This document shows, piece by piece, positions 42,087-50,462 of a stretch of 64,000 nt of DNA; the stretch's first letter is position 1; each line of letters starts with the position of its first letter. The stretch spans positions 2,790,001 through 2,854,000 of the forward strand of contig NC_014960.1 of the NCBI RefSeq assembly GCF_000199675.1, read 5' to 3'. Made by a program: the position numbers and the translations under genes. Below the pieces are notes generated by a model, which saw only the letters and a list, made by a program, of their open reading frames with translations, did no database searches and was not told the origin of the DNA. This DNA comes from Anaerolinea thermophila UNI-1 (lineage in GTDB: Bacteria > Chloroflexota > Anaerolineae > Anaerolineales > Anaerolineaceae).

Positions 42087-44447
42087 TTATGGCTCCGATC
42101 TACTCTGCGATAAGAAGAAAGGCATCACAGAATGACGCTCAATACAGGTGATATCCACCGCTTCAATGCTTCCTTTTTCAATCACCTGACGGGTCAGATT
42201 CAGTCCACAAGCGGAAGTAAAGTTTCCATGCCCTTCTTTCGGGAATACCACGTGCAACGAATTGGGGAAGAATCTGGCTGCCTGTCCTCCATTTTGTGGC
42301 GGCGTGACGGGATCCACCTCGCCGGAGATGAACAGAACAGGAATCTCCAGGGTAGGATAATCCTGCCGAAAGGCTTCGTTAGGGGGAAGGCGTAAAATCT
42401 GGCAAGCGGTGCGCCAGAGCGGGAGCAAATCCTGAAAATAATACTCCCCCTGTTCCCCCTCCAGGGGAAGGAAAGGCACATCTTCCTGACAAATCACACT
42501 ATAAAACAACCCTTCTTCAATCCCTTGTTCTAATCCCAGTAAATATACCGCCTGGGTTGCCATCGGACGGTAATCTCCCTGTGCGGCAGAATGAATCATC
42601 CAGGGGATTAAAAGAGAAAATTGCGACTGATAACTGATGAGACGAATCAGCGAGGACGCCGTCACCCGATTCAGAATTACCGTCTGATCTTCTCCTGTAG
42701 CAGGATGAGGAATGGTCAACTCTACCGGCTCACGCTCCAGGGCTTCCAGCACCTTTTGAAAATCTCCCTGCAGGTCAGGAAAGGCTTGATGGCAGGACGG
42801 CTCTTCGGCACAACGGGCAAAAATGCGTTCCAGCGCCCTCTGAGCATCGCGCCGTACACTGGCGCCCAGCACCCAATCCGGCGGAACCACTCCATCAAGA
42901 ATCATCGTACGCACGTGCTGGGGGTAGAGACGGGCGTATTCCTGCGCCAAACGCGTCCCATAAGATACCCCCAGTAGGTTGATTTTGTCATACCCCAATT
43001 TTTGACGGACGAGTTCTAAATCTCCGGCGGAAACGGTTGTATTGTAAAAGCGCAAGTCGGCATCCCATTGCTCCATGCACTCCTTAAGGTAAGTCTCCAT
43101 GTCCTTCTGTGCCTGATCAAGATCCATGACCTCGCCACGATTCCAGAGATCGGGGAGTTTTTCTTCGGACGGACAGGACAGTGGAGAGGAAGCCCCCGTG
43201 CCACGCTGATCCACCATTACCAGGTCGCGCTTGAGGTTTAAACGCTCCATTTGAAGAATCATCGCAGGGAATGCCATGGTGGAAGCCTGTCCCGGACCAC
43301 CCGCCAGCAGGAAAATGGGGTCCGGCTCCGGATTGGCACTTTTGGCTTTGACCACCCCTACATGAAGATGAATTTGCCGTCCGGCAGGGTTAGAGGGATC
43401 TTCCGGCACGGTCAAGTCGGCGCACTTTGCCTGCTGCATGAGCGGCACCAGTTCAGATCGCAGGGTACAATCCTCCAATGGAACAGCCGGCGTGGAGACA
43501 AGAGGTGCTTGAAGCGGCGCGGGAGAACACCCGGCAAGGAAAATCATCCCGGCAAACAAAATTGTGCCCAACACCTTGCGGTTGACCACTTCCAGCAACA
43601 GCAGATACACCGCGCTGACGGCAATCAAACCAATCAAGCCCCAGAGAGGCTCATAGTGTTGAATGGTGAATAGCGCCGGAGTGGTAATGGCGCTTGCCGG
43701 AAAGGTGACAAAAATGCCCGCATACCAGTTATTTGCCAAATGCCACCCCAGCGCCAGTTCCAGCCCGCCGGAGCGCAGGGTCACCCAACCCAGCAACAGT
43801 CCCATCAGCAGGTACATGGGCACCGTCCAATCTGCGCCGTATTCGGCAACTTCAGGATTGCTCAGGTGCAATACGGTAAAGAAAACCGCCGGTAACAGCA
43901 AAGGAAGCCAGATTGAACGAGCACGCGCTCCAATTCCCTGCATGAGGTAACCCCGGAAAAGCAGTTCTTCGGCGGCAATTTGAATGGGGGTCAGCACCAG
44001 GGCAAACGGCAAAAAAGAAAAAAACGCCGCAGGATCAAACGTCCAGCGGTAATTACCCGGCTGAAGCAGAGACAGGACTCCATCCATCAGCGCAGAAAGC
44101 ACCAGCCAGAACAAGGCAGAAGTAAAGAACAAACGCCAGCGGAACCGTCCTGCCGGGGCGATCAGGCTCTGAAAAGGACGCCGATGAAGAAAGCGGAGTG
44201 CCAGCCAGATTGCCAGAATGACCCCGGAAAACGGCAACATGGTCACGGTCAATAAAGCAGGAGCAGGCAAGTCCATCACGGTAACAGCATTTGATGGATT
44301 TACCAGCACGAAAGGGATGAACACCATCAGGGTCAAAACCACCATGAAGATGAACGCCAACCCCAGAGTAATCAGGTAAAACGTCCAGCGATCCCGCCCC
44401 TTGCGGGCTTCGGTAAAGAAAGGTTGATTGAGAAGCGTATTCATCAC
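42087..44447 (-). CDS. CPBP intramembrane protease fused to an S33 alpha/beta-hydrolase peptidase
   Basis: 786 aa. The N-terminal half (1-285) is a CPBP/CAAX-type membrane protease with about eight helices and the motifs EELLFRG (E160, E161, R165), FTVLH (H194) and HLANN (H236, N240). A signal-like segment (288-306) then ends in lipobox LAGC at C307. The second half (about 325-786) is an alpha/beta-hydrolase of the prolyl aminopeptidase/TAP-like type: LAGGPGQ oxyanion loop, nucleophile S495 in GVSYG, Asp in GEVDPVTPP, His in KEGHGN. Outside-facing peptidase activity is implied. First gene of an operon with the NatAB exporter, with GAGGAGGG before its ATG. A GTG at 43589 (codon 287) could start the second half separately. 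Confidence 0.85.
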   Translation of the reverse strand: MMNTLLNQPFFTEARKGRDRWTFYLITLGLAFIFMVVLTLMVFIPFVLVNPSNAVTVMDLPAPALLTVTMLPFSGVILAIWLALRFLHRRPFQSLIAPAGRFRWRLFFTSALFWLVLSALMDGVLSLLQPGNYRWTFDPAAFFSFLPFALVLTPIQIAAEELLFRGYLMQGIGARARSIWLPLLLPAVFFTVLHLSNPEVAEYGADWTVPMYLLMGLLLGWVTLRSGGLELALGWHLANNWYAGIFVTFPASAITTPALFTIQHYEPLWGLIGLIAVSAVYLLLLEVVNRKVLGTILFAGMIFLAGCSPAPLQAPLVSTPAVPLEDCTLRSELVPLMQQAKCADLTVPEDPSNPAGRQIHLHVGVVKAKSANPEPDPIFLLAGGPGQASTMAFPAMILQMERLNLKRDLVMVDQRGTGASSPLSCPSEEKLPDLWNRGEVMDLDQAQKDMETYLKECMEQWDADLRFYNTTVSAGDLELVRQKLGYDKINLLGVSYGTRLAQEYARLYPQHVRTMILDGVVPPDWVLGASVRRDAQRALERIFARCAEEPSCHQAFPDLQGDFQKVLEALEREPVELTIPHPATGEDQTVILNRVTASSLIRLISYQSQFSLLIPWMIHSAAQGDYRPMATQAVYLLGLEQGIEEGLFYSVICQEDVPFLPLEGEQGEYYFQDLLPLWRTACQILRLPPNEAFRQDYPTLEIPVLFISGEVDPVTPPQNGGQAARFFPNSLHVVFPKEGHGNFTSACGLNLTRQVIEKGSIEAVDITCIERHSVMPFFLSQSRSEP

Positions 44448-44511
44448 CCTCCTCTTTGATTCTCAAGATAATTTATTATACTGAGAGATAACAGAAGGCT
44501 GAGGTCAAGGC

Positions 44512-46755
44512 ATGGTTAAAAATCCGTTATCCTTCATCCCCGGGAAAGGCGCGCCACCCGTACTTCCACTGGGACGGTATCTTCCTCCACTCCCCAGGGG
44601 GATGGTGGAAACGTGGCTCTCTCAACTCGTCCAGCCCGGCGAGTGGGTACTTGACCCGTTTGGCTCTTCTCCGTGGCTGGCACTGGAAGCCGCCCGCGCC
44701 GGATACCGGGTGCTGTTCTGCACCCGCAACCCTGTTCTTGCCGCTATGGTGGAAGTACTGGCACAGTCCTCCAACGAGGATGAATGGAAAGCCACTCTGG
44801 CAGCCCTGGGAGCCGCACGCACAGGCGAGGAACGCCTGGAACGCCATCTTGCCGGCCTCTACCGCACCCTTTGCCCTTCCTGCGGAATGGAGATTGCCGC
44901 CAGCGGATACGTATGGACGCGCGGTGCTGAACATCCAATCGCGCGCATCCTCCACTGCCCACACTGTGGAGTCGAGGGTGAGTTCCAGATAGAACCTTTT
45001 GACCTGCAAGCCCTGCGCCTGCCAGGGAACGATGCGCTGGCGCGCGCCCGGGCAGTGGCGCGCGTGGCAGACCAGAATGACGACCACTACGAGGCGGTGC
45101 GCAGTGCTTTGGAAATGTTCCTGCCGCGCCCCCTCTACGCCCTGACTACGCTGATGAACAAAACCACAGGGTTGATGCTGAATGACTCCAGGCGCCGCCT
45201 TCTGGATGCTCTGCTCATCAGTGCCTGTGATGCTGCCAGCGCGCTGTGGCATCATCCCGGCGGCATGACACGTCCGCGCCAGTTGAGTATGCCACCTCAG
45301 TTTCGTGAGCATAATCTGTGGCAGGTGATGGAAGAAGCCATTCCCCTGTGGACACAGGCGCAAACACCGGTAGCCTTTGCCCGTTACCCTCACCTGCCGC
45401 CCGCCAGCGGCGGTATTTGCCTGTACACCGACTCGATTCGCACTCTGTTGCCTCTGCCGGCTAGCATCACCCCTCGCGTGGTCATGACCGTTTTTCCCCG
45501 CCCCAATCAAGCCTTCTGGACACTTTCAGCCTTATGGTCGGGGTGGCTTTGGGGGCGGGAGTCTTCCCAATCTCTGCACGCAGCGCTGGCGCGCAAACGC
45601 TTCGATTGGAACTGGCATACCTCGGCGTTATTTCATGTGCTTTCGCCGCTCAGCCGCGCTCTTCCGGCAGAAACCCCTGTCGCCGGTTTGCTAACCGAAA
45701 TGGTGCCGGGCTTCCTGTCGACAGTCATTTCCGCCATGTTTGCCAGCGGTTTTGGCTTACAGGGCTGGGCGCTTCAGGATGAAAGCGGGCTGGGGCAAAT
45801 GCTCTGGAAACGAGGACTACTGCCTGCGGAACGCTCCTTATTCAAAACCGAAACCCTGCTTGCCGAAGGCATGGAAGAATGTATGGCAATCCGCGCTGAA
45901 CCCGTCTCTTACCTGACGGCATACACCGCAGGGATTGCTCGCGCTGCGCAGTCGGGAGCACTCTTTCCTGAAGGACAAACTCTGCCCTCCGATGCCATCA
46001 CCCTGTTGCAAAACCAGTTCAGCAAAGCCATCTCCCACGCTCATACCTTCAGGCGCTACATCGGATCGGCGCAGGATGAAGAGCGCAGTTTGTGGTATCT
46101 GGCAGAGCCACCGGAAGACCTTCCCCTGCCTCTTGCCGACCGGGTGGAACAACAGGTGGTACGAACGCTGCTTCAGCATCCCACAATTTCCCGGTACGAC
46201 CTCGATACCAAAATATGCCAGGAGTTTCCCGGTGAACAAACCCCCTCGCTGGAATGGATAGGGGCGGTGCTGGAGTCCTACGGCGTGGAAACCGCGGAAT
46301 CGCCCGGGCACTGGCAACTTGCTCCGGCAGAACAACCCCGCAACCGCCGTGCCGATCTGAAGGAGATGACACGTCTGCTGAGCGAACTCGGCGAGCGGTT
46401 GGGATTCACGGTGAGCGGAGAAAATCCGCTGGTGTGGACACCCCACGAGTTTGGCGCAGTGTACCTGTTCTACCTGCTGGCTTCCTCCATCGTCAGCAAA
46501 TATGCCCTGAGCACCCCCGCAGCACCTGCCCGGCAATGCGTGATGGTCTTCCCCGGCAGTCGCGCGCGCCTGTTACGCCTGAAGTTAAAGCGCGACCCAC
46601 GTCTGGCAGAAGCCCTGCAGGGCTGGCATCTGCTCAAGTTTCGGCATGTGCGCAATCTTTATGAACGTCCTGGTCTGGCCCTGCAGGAATGGGAAAGTTT
46701 GCTGGATGCCGACCCACCATTTTTTGAACAAGCCGAACAAATCCGCTTGCTTTAG
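44512..46755 (+). CDS. DNA-methylase-like protein with zinc-finger insert, catalytic motif lost
   Basis: 747 aa. Residues 46-74 (WVLDPFGSSPWLALEAARAG) read as methyltransferase motif I with target-like context; a Cys4 zinc ribbon follows (C121, C124, C149, C152). At the place of motif IV, where DPPY is expected, residues 326-332 read TVFPRPN, followed by AFWTLSALWSGWLWG, which matches the helix after DPPY in DUF1156-type DNA methylases. The C-terminal 300 residues contain winged-helix-like segments and end VMVFPGSRARLLRLKLKRDP. A DNA-binding but inactive descendant of a DNA methylase is the best reading. No restriction enzyme is nearby. Divergent from the CPBP-S33 operon. Confidence 0.6.
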   Translation: MVKNPLSFIPGKGAPPVLPLGRYLPPLPRGMVETWLSQLVQPGEWVLDPFGSSPWLALEAARAGYRVLFCTRNPVLAAMVEVLAQSSNEDEWKATLAALGAARTGEERLERHLAGLYRTLCPSCGMEIAASGYVWTRGAEHPIARILHCPHCGVEGEFQIEPFDLQALRLPGNDALARARAVARVADQNDDHYEAVRSALEMFLPRPLYALTTLMNKTTGLMLNDSRRRLLDALLISACDAASALWHHPGGMTRPRQLSMPPQFREHNLWQVMEEAIPLWTQAQTPVAFARYPHLPPASGGICLYTDSIRTLLPLPASITPRVVMTVFPRPNQAFWTLSALWSGWLWGRESSQSLHAALARKRFDWNWHTSALFHVLSPLSRALPAETPVAGLLTEMVPGFLSTVISAMFASGFGLQGWALQDESGLGQMLWKRGLLPAERSLFKTETLLAEGMEECMAIRAEPVSYLTAYTAGIARAAQSGALFPEGQTLPSDAITLLQNQFSKAISHAHTFRRYIGSAQDEERSLWYLAEPPEDLPLPLADRVEQQVVRTLLQHPTISRYDLDTKICQEFPGEQTPSLEWIGAVLESYGVETAESPGHWQLAPAEQPRNRRADLKEMTRLLSELGERLGFTVSGENPLVWTPHEFGAVYLFYLLASSIVSKYALSTPAAPARQCVMVFPGSRARLLRLKLKRDPRLAEALQGWHLLKFRHVRNLYERPGLALQEWESLLDADPPFFEQAEQIRLL

Positions 46756-47378
46756 GTAACCGGTTCTTTGCGCGTCCAGTTGAAAAGAAGAATAAAGGTT
46801 TGTATTCCTGAGAAAGTATGTTCTTGATTTCCCGAAAGGCGCACCCGCGAGCGGAACTTCACCCCCGACCAGAAGTTATACTCTTCCACAAGATCCAATC
46901 CGCGCACGGCTGTAAGCGGATAGCGCTGACGGGACATTCCCTCGGAGAAGATCAGCGTGTACCCCTCCAGTCGCACCGGCTGGCTCATCGAAGCGGGACG
47001 CCACATCGCCGAGGGGAAGCGTTTGAGCATGTTACGAATCAGGTCATCCAAGCCGCGCATCTGGGTTGGAAAGGTCAGACGGTGCTTGCGCCCTTTGCCC
47101 ACCAGGCGGATTTCCAAATCGTTAAACTGAATTTCCTCCACCTCATCCCAGGTCATGGTGTTTTCTTTGCCAATCCAGCGGCGCAGGCGCAAACCATTGG
47201 ACAGCACATCCACCCAGATTAAATCGGCATACAGGCTGAGGAACACCAGCCCATCCATCACCACGGCAACGATGACCCAGAAGGTCGTCTGACTGGCAAA
47301 CCCCAGCAAGGACACCAGCACCAGAAACACACGAATCAGATTCAATTCCAGCGAAAAAGCGGGTTTAAGGGTACTCAT
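46752..47378 (-). CDS. Membrane protein with PH-like domain, unknown function
   Basis: 208 aa. Two transmembrane helices lie at about 12-60. A compact beta-rich domain follows (LRLRRWIGKENTMTWDEVEE, FNDLEIRLVGKGRKHRLTFP), with the outline of bacterial PH-like (bPH/DUF304-type) domains. The ATG at 47378 shares the TGATG overlap with the stop of the coiled-coil gene upstream, so translation is coupled; the GTG at 47381 is the alternative. Its stop codon overlaps that of the convergent gene. Likely partner of the EzrA-like protein; function unknown. Confidence 0.75.
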   Translation of the reverse strand: MSTLKPAFSLELNLIRVFLVLVSLLGFASQTTFWVIVAVVMDGLVFLSLYADLIWVDVLSNGLRLRRWIGKENTMTWDEVEEIQFNDLEIRLVGKGRKHRLTFPTQMRGLDDLIRNMLKRFPSAMWRPASMSQPVRLEGYTLIFSEGMSRQRYPLTAVRGLDLVEEYNFWSGVKFRSRVRLSGNQEHTFSGIQTFILLFNWTRKEPVT

Positions 47379-50050
47379 CACTCTAAACTGATCTGCCTTC
47401 CATCGTTGGTTGTAAACCTGGCATTGCGCAATTCGTCCATCAGGGTGCTTAAATCACGCAGAACGGTATCATAATCCAGCGCACCCCGCAGGTATTGTTT
47501 GTGCAGAAATTCTACCCGACTATTGACCTGCGCCAGCATCGCCTGGATGTCCTGCGCGGTGGCATTTTCCCTGCCAAAACGCGCACCCATGCTCTCCCAG
47601 CGTCGGCTCAGGTCTTCGATGTCGCGCTCCCGTTGGATGACTTCCTGTTCTTCACGGTCGGCTTCGCGGTTGGCTTGTTCCAGTTGCTGTTCCAGTCGAT
47701 CCAGTTCCCGCAAAATCTCCCCCAGCAACTTGACCGCTTCGGCGGGGGAACACGTACGCTCGCGCAAGGCTTCGTGACGACTCAAGAGGGCATGGTACTG
47801 TGAAGCCAGTTCTCCAAAAGCCTGGCGGTGAGGGGGCCAGGTGCGCCGGCCTGTAGCCCGTCTGCCCGCCTGTTGAAGCAGTTCCTGCACGGCTTTGAGA
47901 GCTTGCTGGACTTCCTGATTTGTGGAAAGTACCGTGCGGGACAATTCATCCAGCGCCCGCAGTGAGGCAGTGACCGTTTGCCAGTCATTACTGCGACGCT
48001 TGAGTTCGCCCGCCAGTTCGGTAAAGTCCATCCCCGCGGGATTGAAAGAAGGAGGAACACTCAGGCGTCCTGCCAGCATACGCGCATCCTGCACGGTGCG
48101 ATCCTGAATCCTTGCCACTCCATCTAACTGAGCCAGCATCCCTTCCAGGCGCCCGGCTTGTGAGGTGATTTCCTGATTCAATTTTTCCAGCCAGGTGATG
48201 AGGGAACGGTTAAACCCATCCAGCAAGACCTGCACCTGAGAGACTTTTTTCTCCACCGCGCCGCGCGACTGCTGATTGAGTTCCACCTGTTTCAGCGAGA
48301 TTTCCGTGCTGAGGCGTTTCAATTCCGATGCTGCCAACGCCTGAAGGAAAGGCTGATCGTTTATCAGCAGGGTAAGATGATCAATGGTCTTCATGGCGCG
48401 ATTCAGGTCTTCCTGAGCCGTCTTTTGCTTCTCGCGGATTTCATCCAGGCGGACTTTGGCTTGCTGGAAACGCGGGCGTAACTGCTCGTGCAGGGTTTTC
48501 AGCGTTTGGGCTTCCTGAAGGCGAGACTTTAACACAGTTTCCGGAATAGGGACAGAAGCATCCCCCGGTACCACTTGAGACTGTAAACGTTGAATCTCCT
48601 TGAATTCGCCGTCCAGTTCTCCAAAGCGCTCTTCTCGACGCCAGTTGACAGGGTCAAACGCACGGATGCCTTCAATCGTTGGCTGAACTGAGGCAAGGTA
48701 GATTTTTCCTTCCGCCAGATGAGGGTGCTGTAACAGCCTGACCAGTTCAGCATGGACAGCAACGCTTTCCTGAATTTGTGTCAGCAATCGAGAGACTTCC
48801 TCACGGAGCTTTGCACTTTGAACAAGGTCTTTTTCCACCTCATCGGGCGTGCGGCGGCGCTCCCGTCCTCCCAACGCCTCCATTTGTTCCCCGTGTTTCT
48901 CCCAGAGAGGACGACTGACCTGCCACTGAACGGAATACACGCTCTGCTGTTCAGCACTTTCCATAAGTTCCTGGGTCTGTTTGTGCAGGGATTCAATTTC
49001 TAACAGCACGCGCTCCAGTTCTACCAGATCCCGGCTCGCGCGGTCGTAACGCTCGGCGGCTTGTACAATTTGCTGATCGAGTTGCTGGGCTTCGCGTGCA
49101 ATGGCACTCAGGTCATCTACCTGGGGCTGAGAGAGACGCTGATTGAGAACCTTTGCCTGCTGGCGCACCTGGTCAACGACTTCAATAAATCCGTTTATGA
49201 TCAGGTTAGGGGGCGGTGTTTCCAGCGCTGTACGGAAATGCCTGGCACGGTTGCGCAGAGTTTCATAAACCTCCAGCGCGCGCTGGTAGTCCTGCTCCCA
49301 TGCTCGCACTCGCGGAAGCCATTCGTCCAGCAGCGGTTCAATATGCTCCATGCGTGCGTAGGTCAGGGTCACAGCTTCGCGAATGTCTGCGTTGTCCTCC
49401 GGTGGAGCAGGGGTCAACAGTTGAGCCGGTAGATGCTCGCGCAGGGTGAGCAACTGCTGAAGGGCGTCCTCGGCTTGAAGGATTTTCTCTCCCTCCACCC
49501 CGGCTTCCTTCAACTTCCCCAGCAAGCCCTGCATTTCGTCCATCTTACTAACCGCCTGAGTCACCCGCTTGTGAATTTGCTCGGGTAACCTGCGCAGACG
49601 TTCCACCAAACGCTCAGCATCCTTCAGCGAGCCATCCAGCACTTTTTGTGCACGGCGCAATTGAAGTGCCAGCAGATGGTTTTCCTGGGCTTCGGGGAAA
49701 GCACGAATGAGTTGTTGAAAAGCCGTCCCGGGGATAGCATTCAGACGGTCATACAGGGTAATCAGCAGGTTCTCCACATTCTGCCTTTCCACGTCCACCT
49801 TTTGCATACGCCCGGAGAGTTCCTGAAGCGTGCCAATGTAGGGTTGGCGCTGGATGGGGGTATACTCATGAATTGCCAGCGCCGCCGCCCGCGCGCGCTC
49901 ATTAACCTCGTTCAGGTACATTTCGATGAGCACAACGGTTTCCTCCACCTCCCGCGTCCATTTCAGGTACAGGAAAAGCACCGTTCCCAGCAACGCCAGG
50001 AGCACCAGCGCCAGAACAATTAACATGGAAACCAGGATCGTCACATCCAT
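47378..50050 (-). CDS. Single-pass membrane coiled-coil protein, EzrA-like in layout
   Basis: 890 aa. One N-terminal transmembrane helix (about 4-27) is followed by an almost continuous helical rod rich in Glu, Gln, Arg and Leu, without other domains; heptad-like stretches cover most of residues 90-850. The layout (short outside end, one helix, long cytoplasmic rod) is that of EzrA, which regulates FtsZ rings in Firmicutes, but I see no sequence signature that proves relationship. GGGGAAAA lies ahead of the ATG. Coupled to the PH-like membrane gene downstream. A cytoskeletal or cell-division role is a guess. Confidence 0.78.
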   Translation of the reverse strand: MDVTILVSMLIVLALVLLALLGTVLFLYLKWTREVEETVVLIEMYLNEVNERARAAALAIHEYTPIQRQPYIGTLQELSGRMQKVDVERQNVENLLITLYDRLNAIPGTAFQQLIRAFPEAQENHLLALQLRRAQKVLDGSLKDAERLVERLRRLPEQIHKRVTQAVSKMDEMQGLLGKLKEAGVEGEKILQAEDALQQLLTLREHLPAQLLTPAPPEDNADIREAVTLTYARMEHIEPLLDEWLPRVRAWEQDYQRALEVYETLRNRARHFRTALETPPPNLIINGFIEVVDQVRQQAKVLNQRLSQPQVDDLSAIAREAQQLDQQIVQAAERYDRASRDLVELERVLLEIESLHKQTQELMESAEQQSVYSVQWQVSRPLWEKHGEQMEALGGRERRRTPDEVEKDLVQSAKLREEVSRLLTQIQESVAVHAELVRLLQHPHLAEGKIYLASVQPTIEGIRAFDPVNWRREERFGELDGEFKEIQRLQSQVVPGDASVPIPETVLKSRLQEAQTLKTLHEQLRPRFQQAKVRLDEIREKQKTAQEDLNRAMKTIDHLTLLINDQPFLQALAASELKRLSTEISLKQVELNQQSRGAVEKKVSQVQVLLDGFNRSLITWLEKLNQEITSQAGRLEGMLAQLDGVARIQDRTVQDARMLAGRLSVPPSFNPAGMDFTELAGELKRRSNDWQTVTASLRALDELSRTVLSTNQEVQQALKAVQELLQQAGRRATGRRTWPPHRQAFGELASQYHALLSRHEALRERTCSPAEAVKLLGEILRELDRLEQQLEQANREADREEQEVIQRERDIEDLSRRWESMGARFGRENATAQDIQAMLAQVNSRVEFLHKQYLRGALDYDTVLRDLSTLMDELRNARFTTNDGRQISLE

Positions 50051-50242
50051 AAATTTTCCCCGATATGTTTATTATGATACTCGATTTATGCAATCTGTTA
50101 ACCGTTTTCAAAGCACACTCTTGGAAGAAAAACACCTTTAAATACCAGTTCCGCATATCCACTCACCTCACAAAAGGCTCTGACACATCTCAGTCCACAA
50201 TGCCTTTTCTCATATTATGTCCAGACTTTCATCGTGACAGAG

Positions 50243-50271
50243 TTGACATTTTATTTTCCCCTCTATATACT
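50243..50271 (+). promoter_or_regulatory. Sigma-70-type promoter of the sugar-importer operon
   Basis: TTGACA (50243-50248), a 17-bp spacer and TATACT (50266-50271), with a near-perfect match. Start expected near 50278, just before the operator at 50280. Confidence 0.75.
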
Positions 50272-50279
50272 TAATTTAG

Positions 50280-50306
50280 TTGTCCAAAGGCTTTCGACAA
50301 ATGACA
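50280..50306 (+). promoter_or_regulatory. Candidate operator of the sugar regulon (importer copy)
   Basis: TTGTC, 11 nt, then GACAAATGACA. The 11-bp half is identical to one in front of the GntR gene (58216-58226). TTGTC and GACAA are inverted repeats, and GACA recurs after AAT. It begins at about +2, suitable for blocking transcription. Confidence 0.55.
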
Positions 50307-50462
50307 ATTTTCATCCCTTTTCCCGTTTTGCTCCGGTCAGAGAGGAGGAGGTTTTGCTTTTTTCTTAATGCCCTGTCCATTTTTTAGGTTTCAAGGGATG
50401 TTTTTTCGTCCCTGTACACACATCCATCTGTTTTCCAAGTTGTAACTCGAGGAGGAGAAACC

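Larger units (their letters stand above)
50051..50462 (+). other. 412-bp gene-free region: promoter, operator and leader of the sugar-importer operon
   Basis: Between the divergent coiled-coil gene and the importer operon. It contains a promoter (50243-50271), an operator-like element (50280-50306) and a pyrimidine-rich leader of about 180 nt with runs of T6, ending in GAGGAGGAG before the ATG at 50463. No terminator-like hairpin is evident in the leader. Confidence 0.6.

Noticed and set aside
44512..46755. Restriction-modification or defence system.
   Set aside because: No nuclease, specificity subunit or defence gene is nearby, and the methylase motif is lost.
50065..50274. Short open frame (69 codons) in the gap before the importer operon.
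   Set aside because: It runs through the promoter and has no ribosome site or recognisable product.
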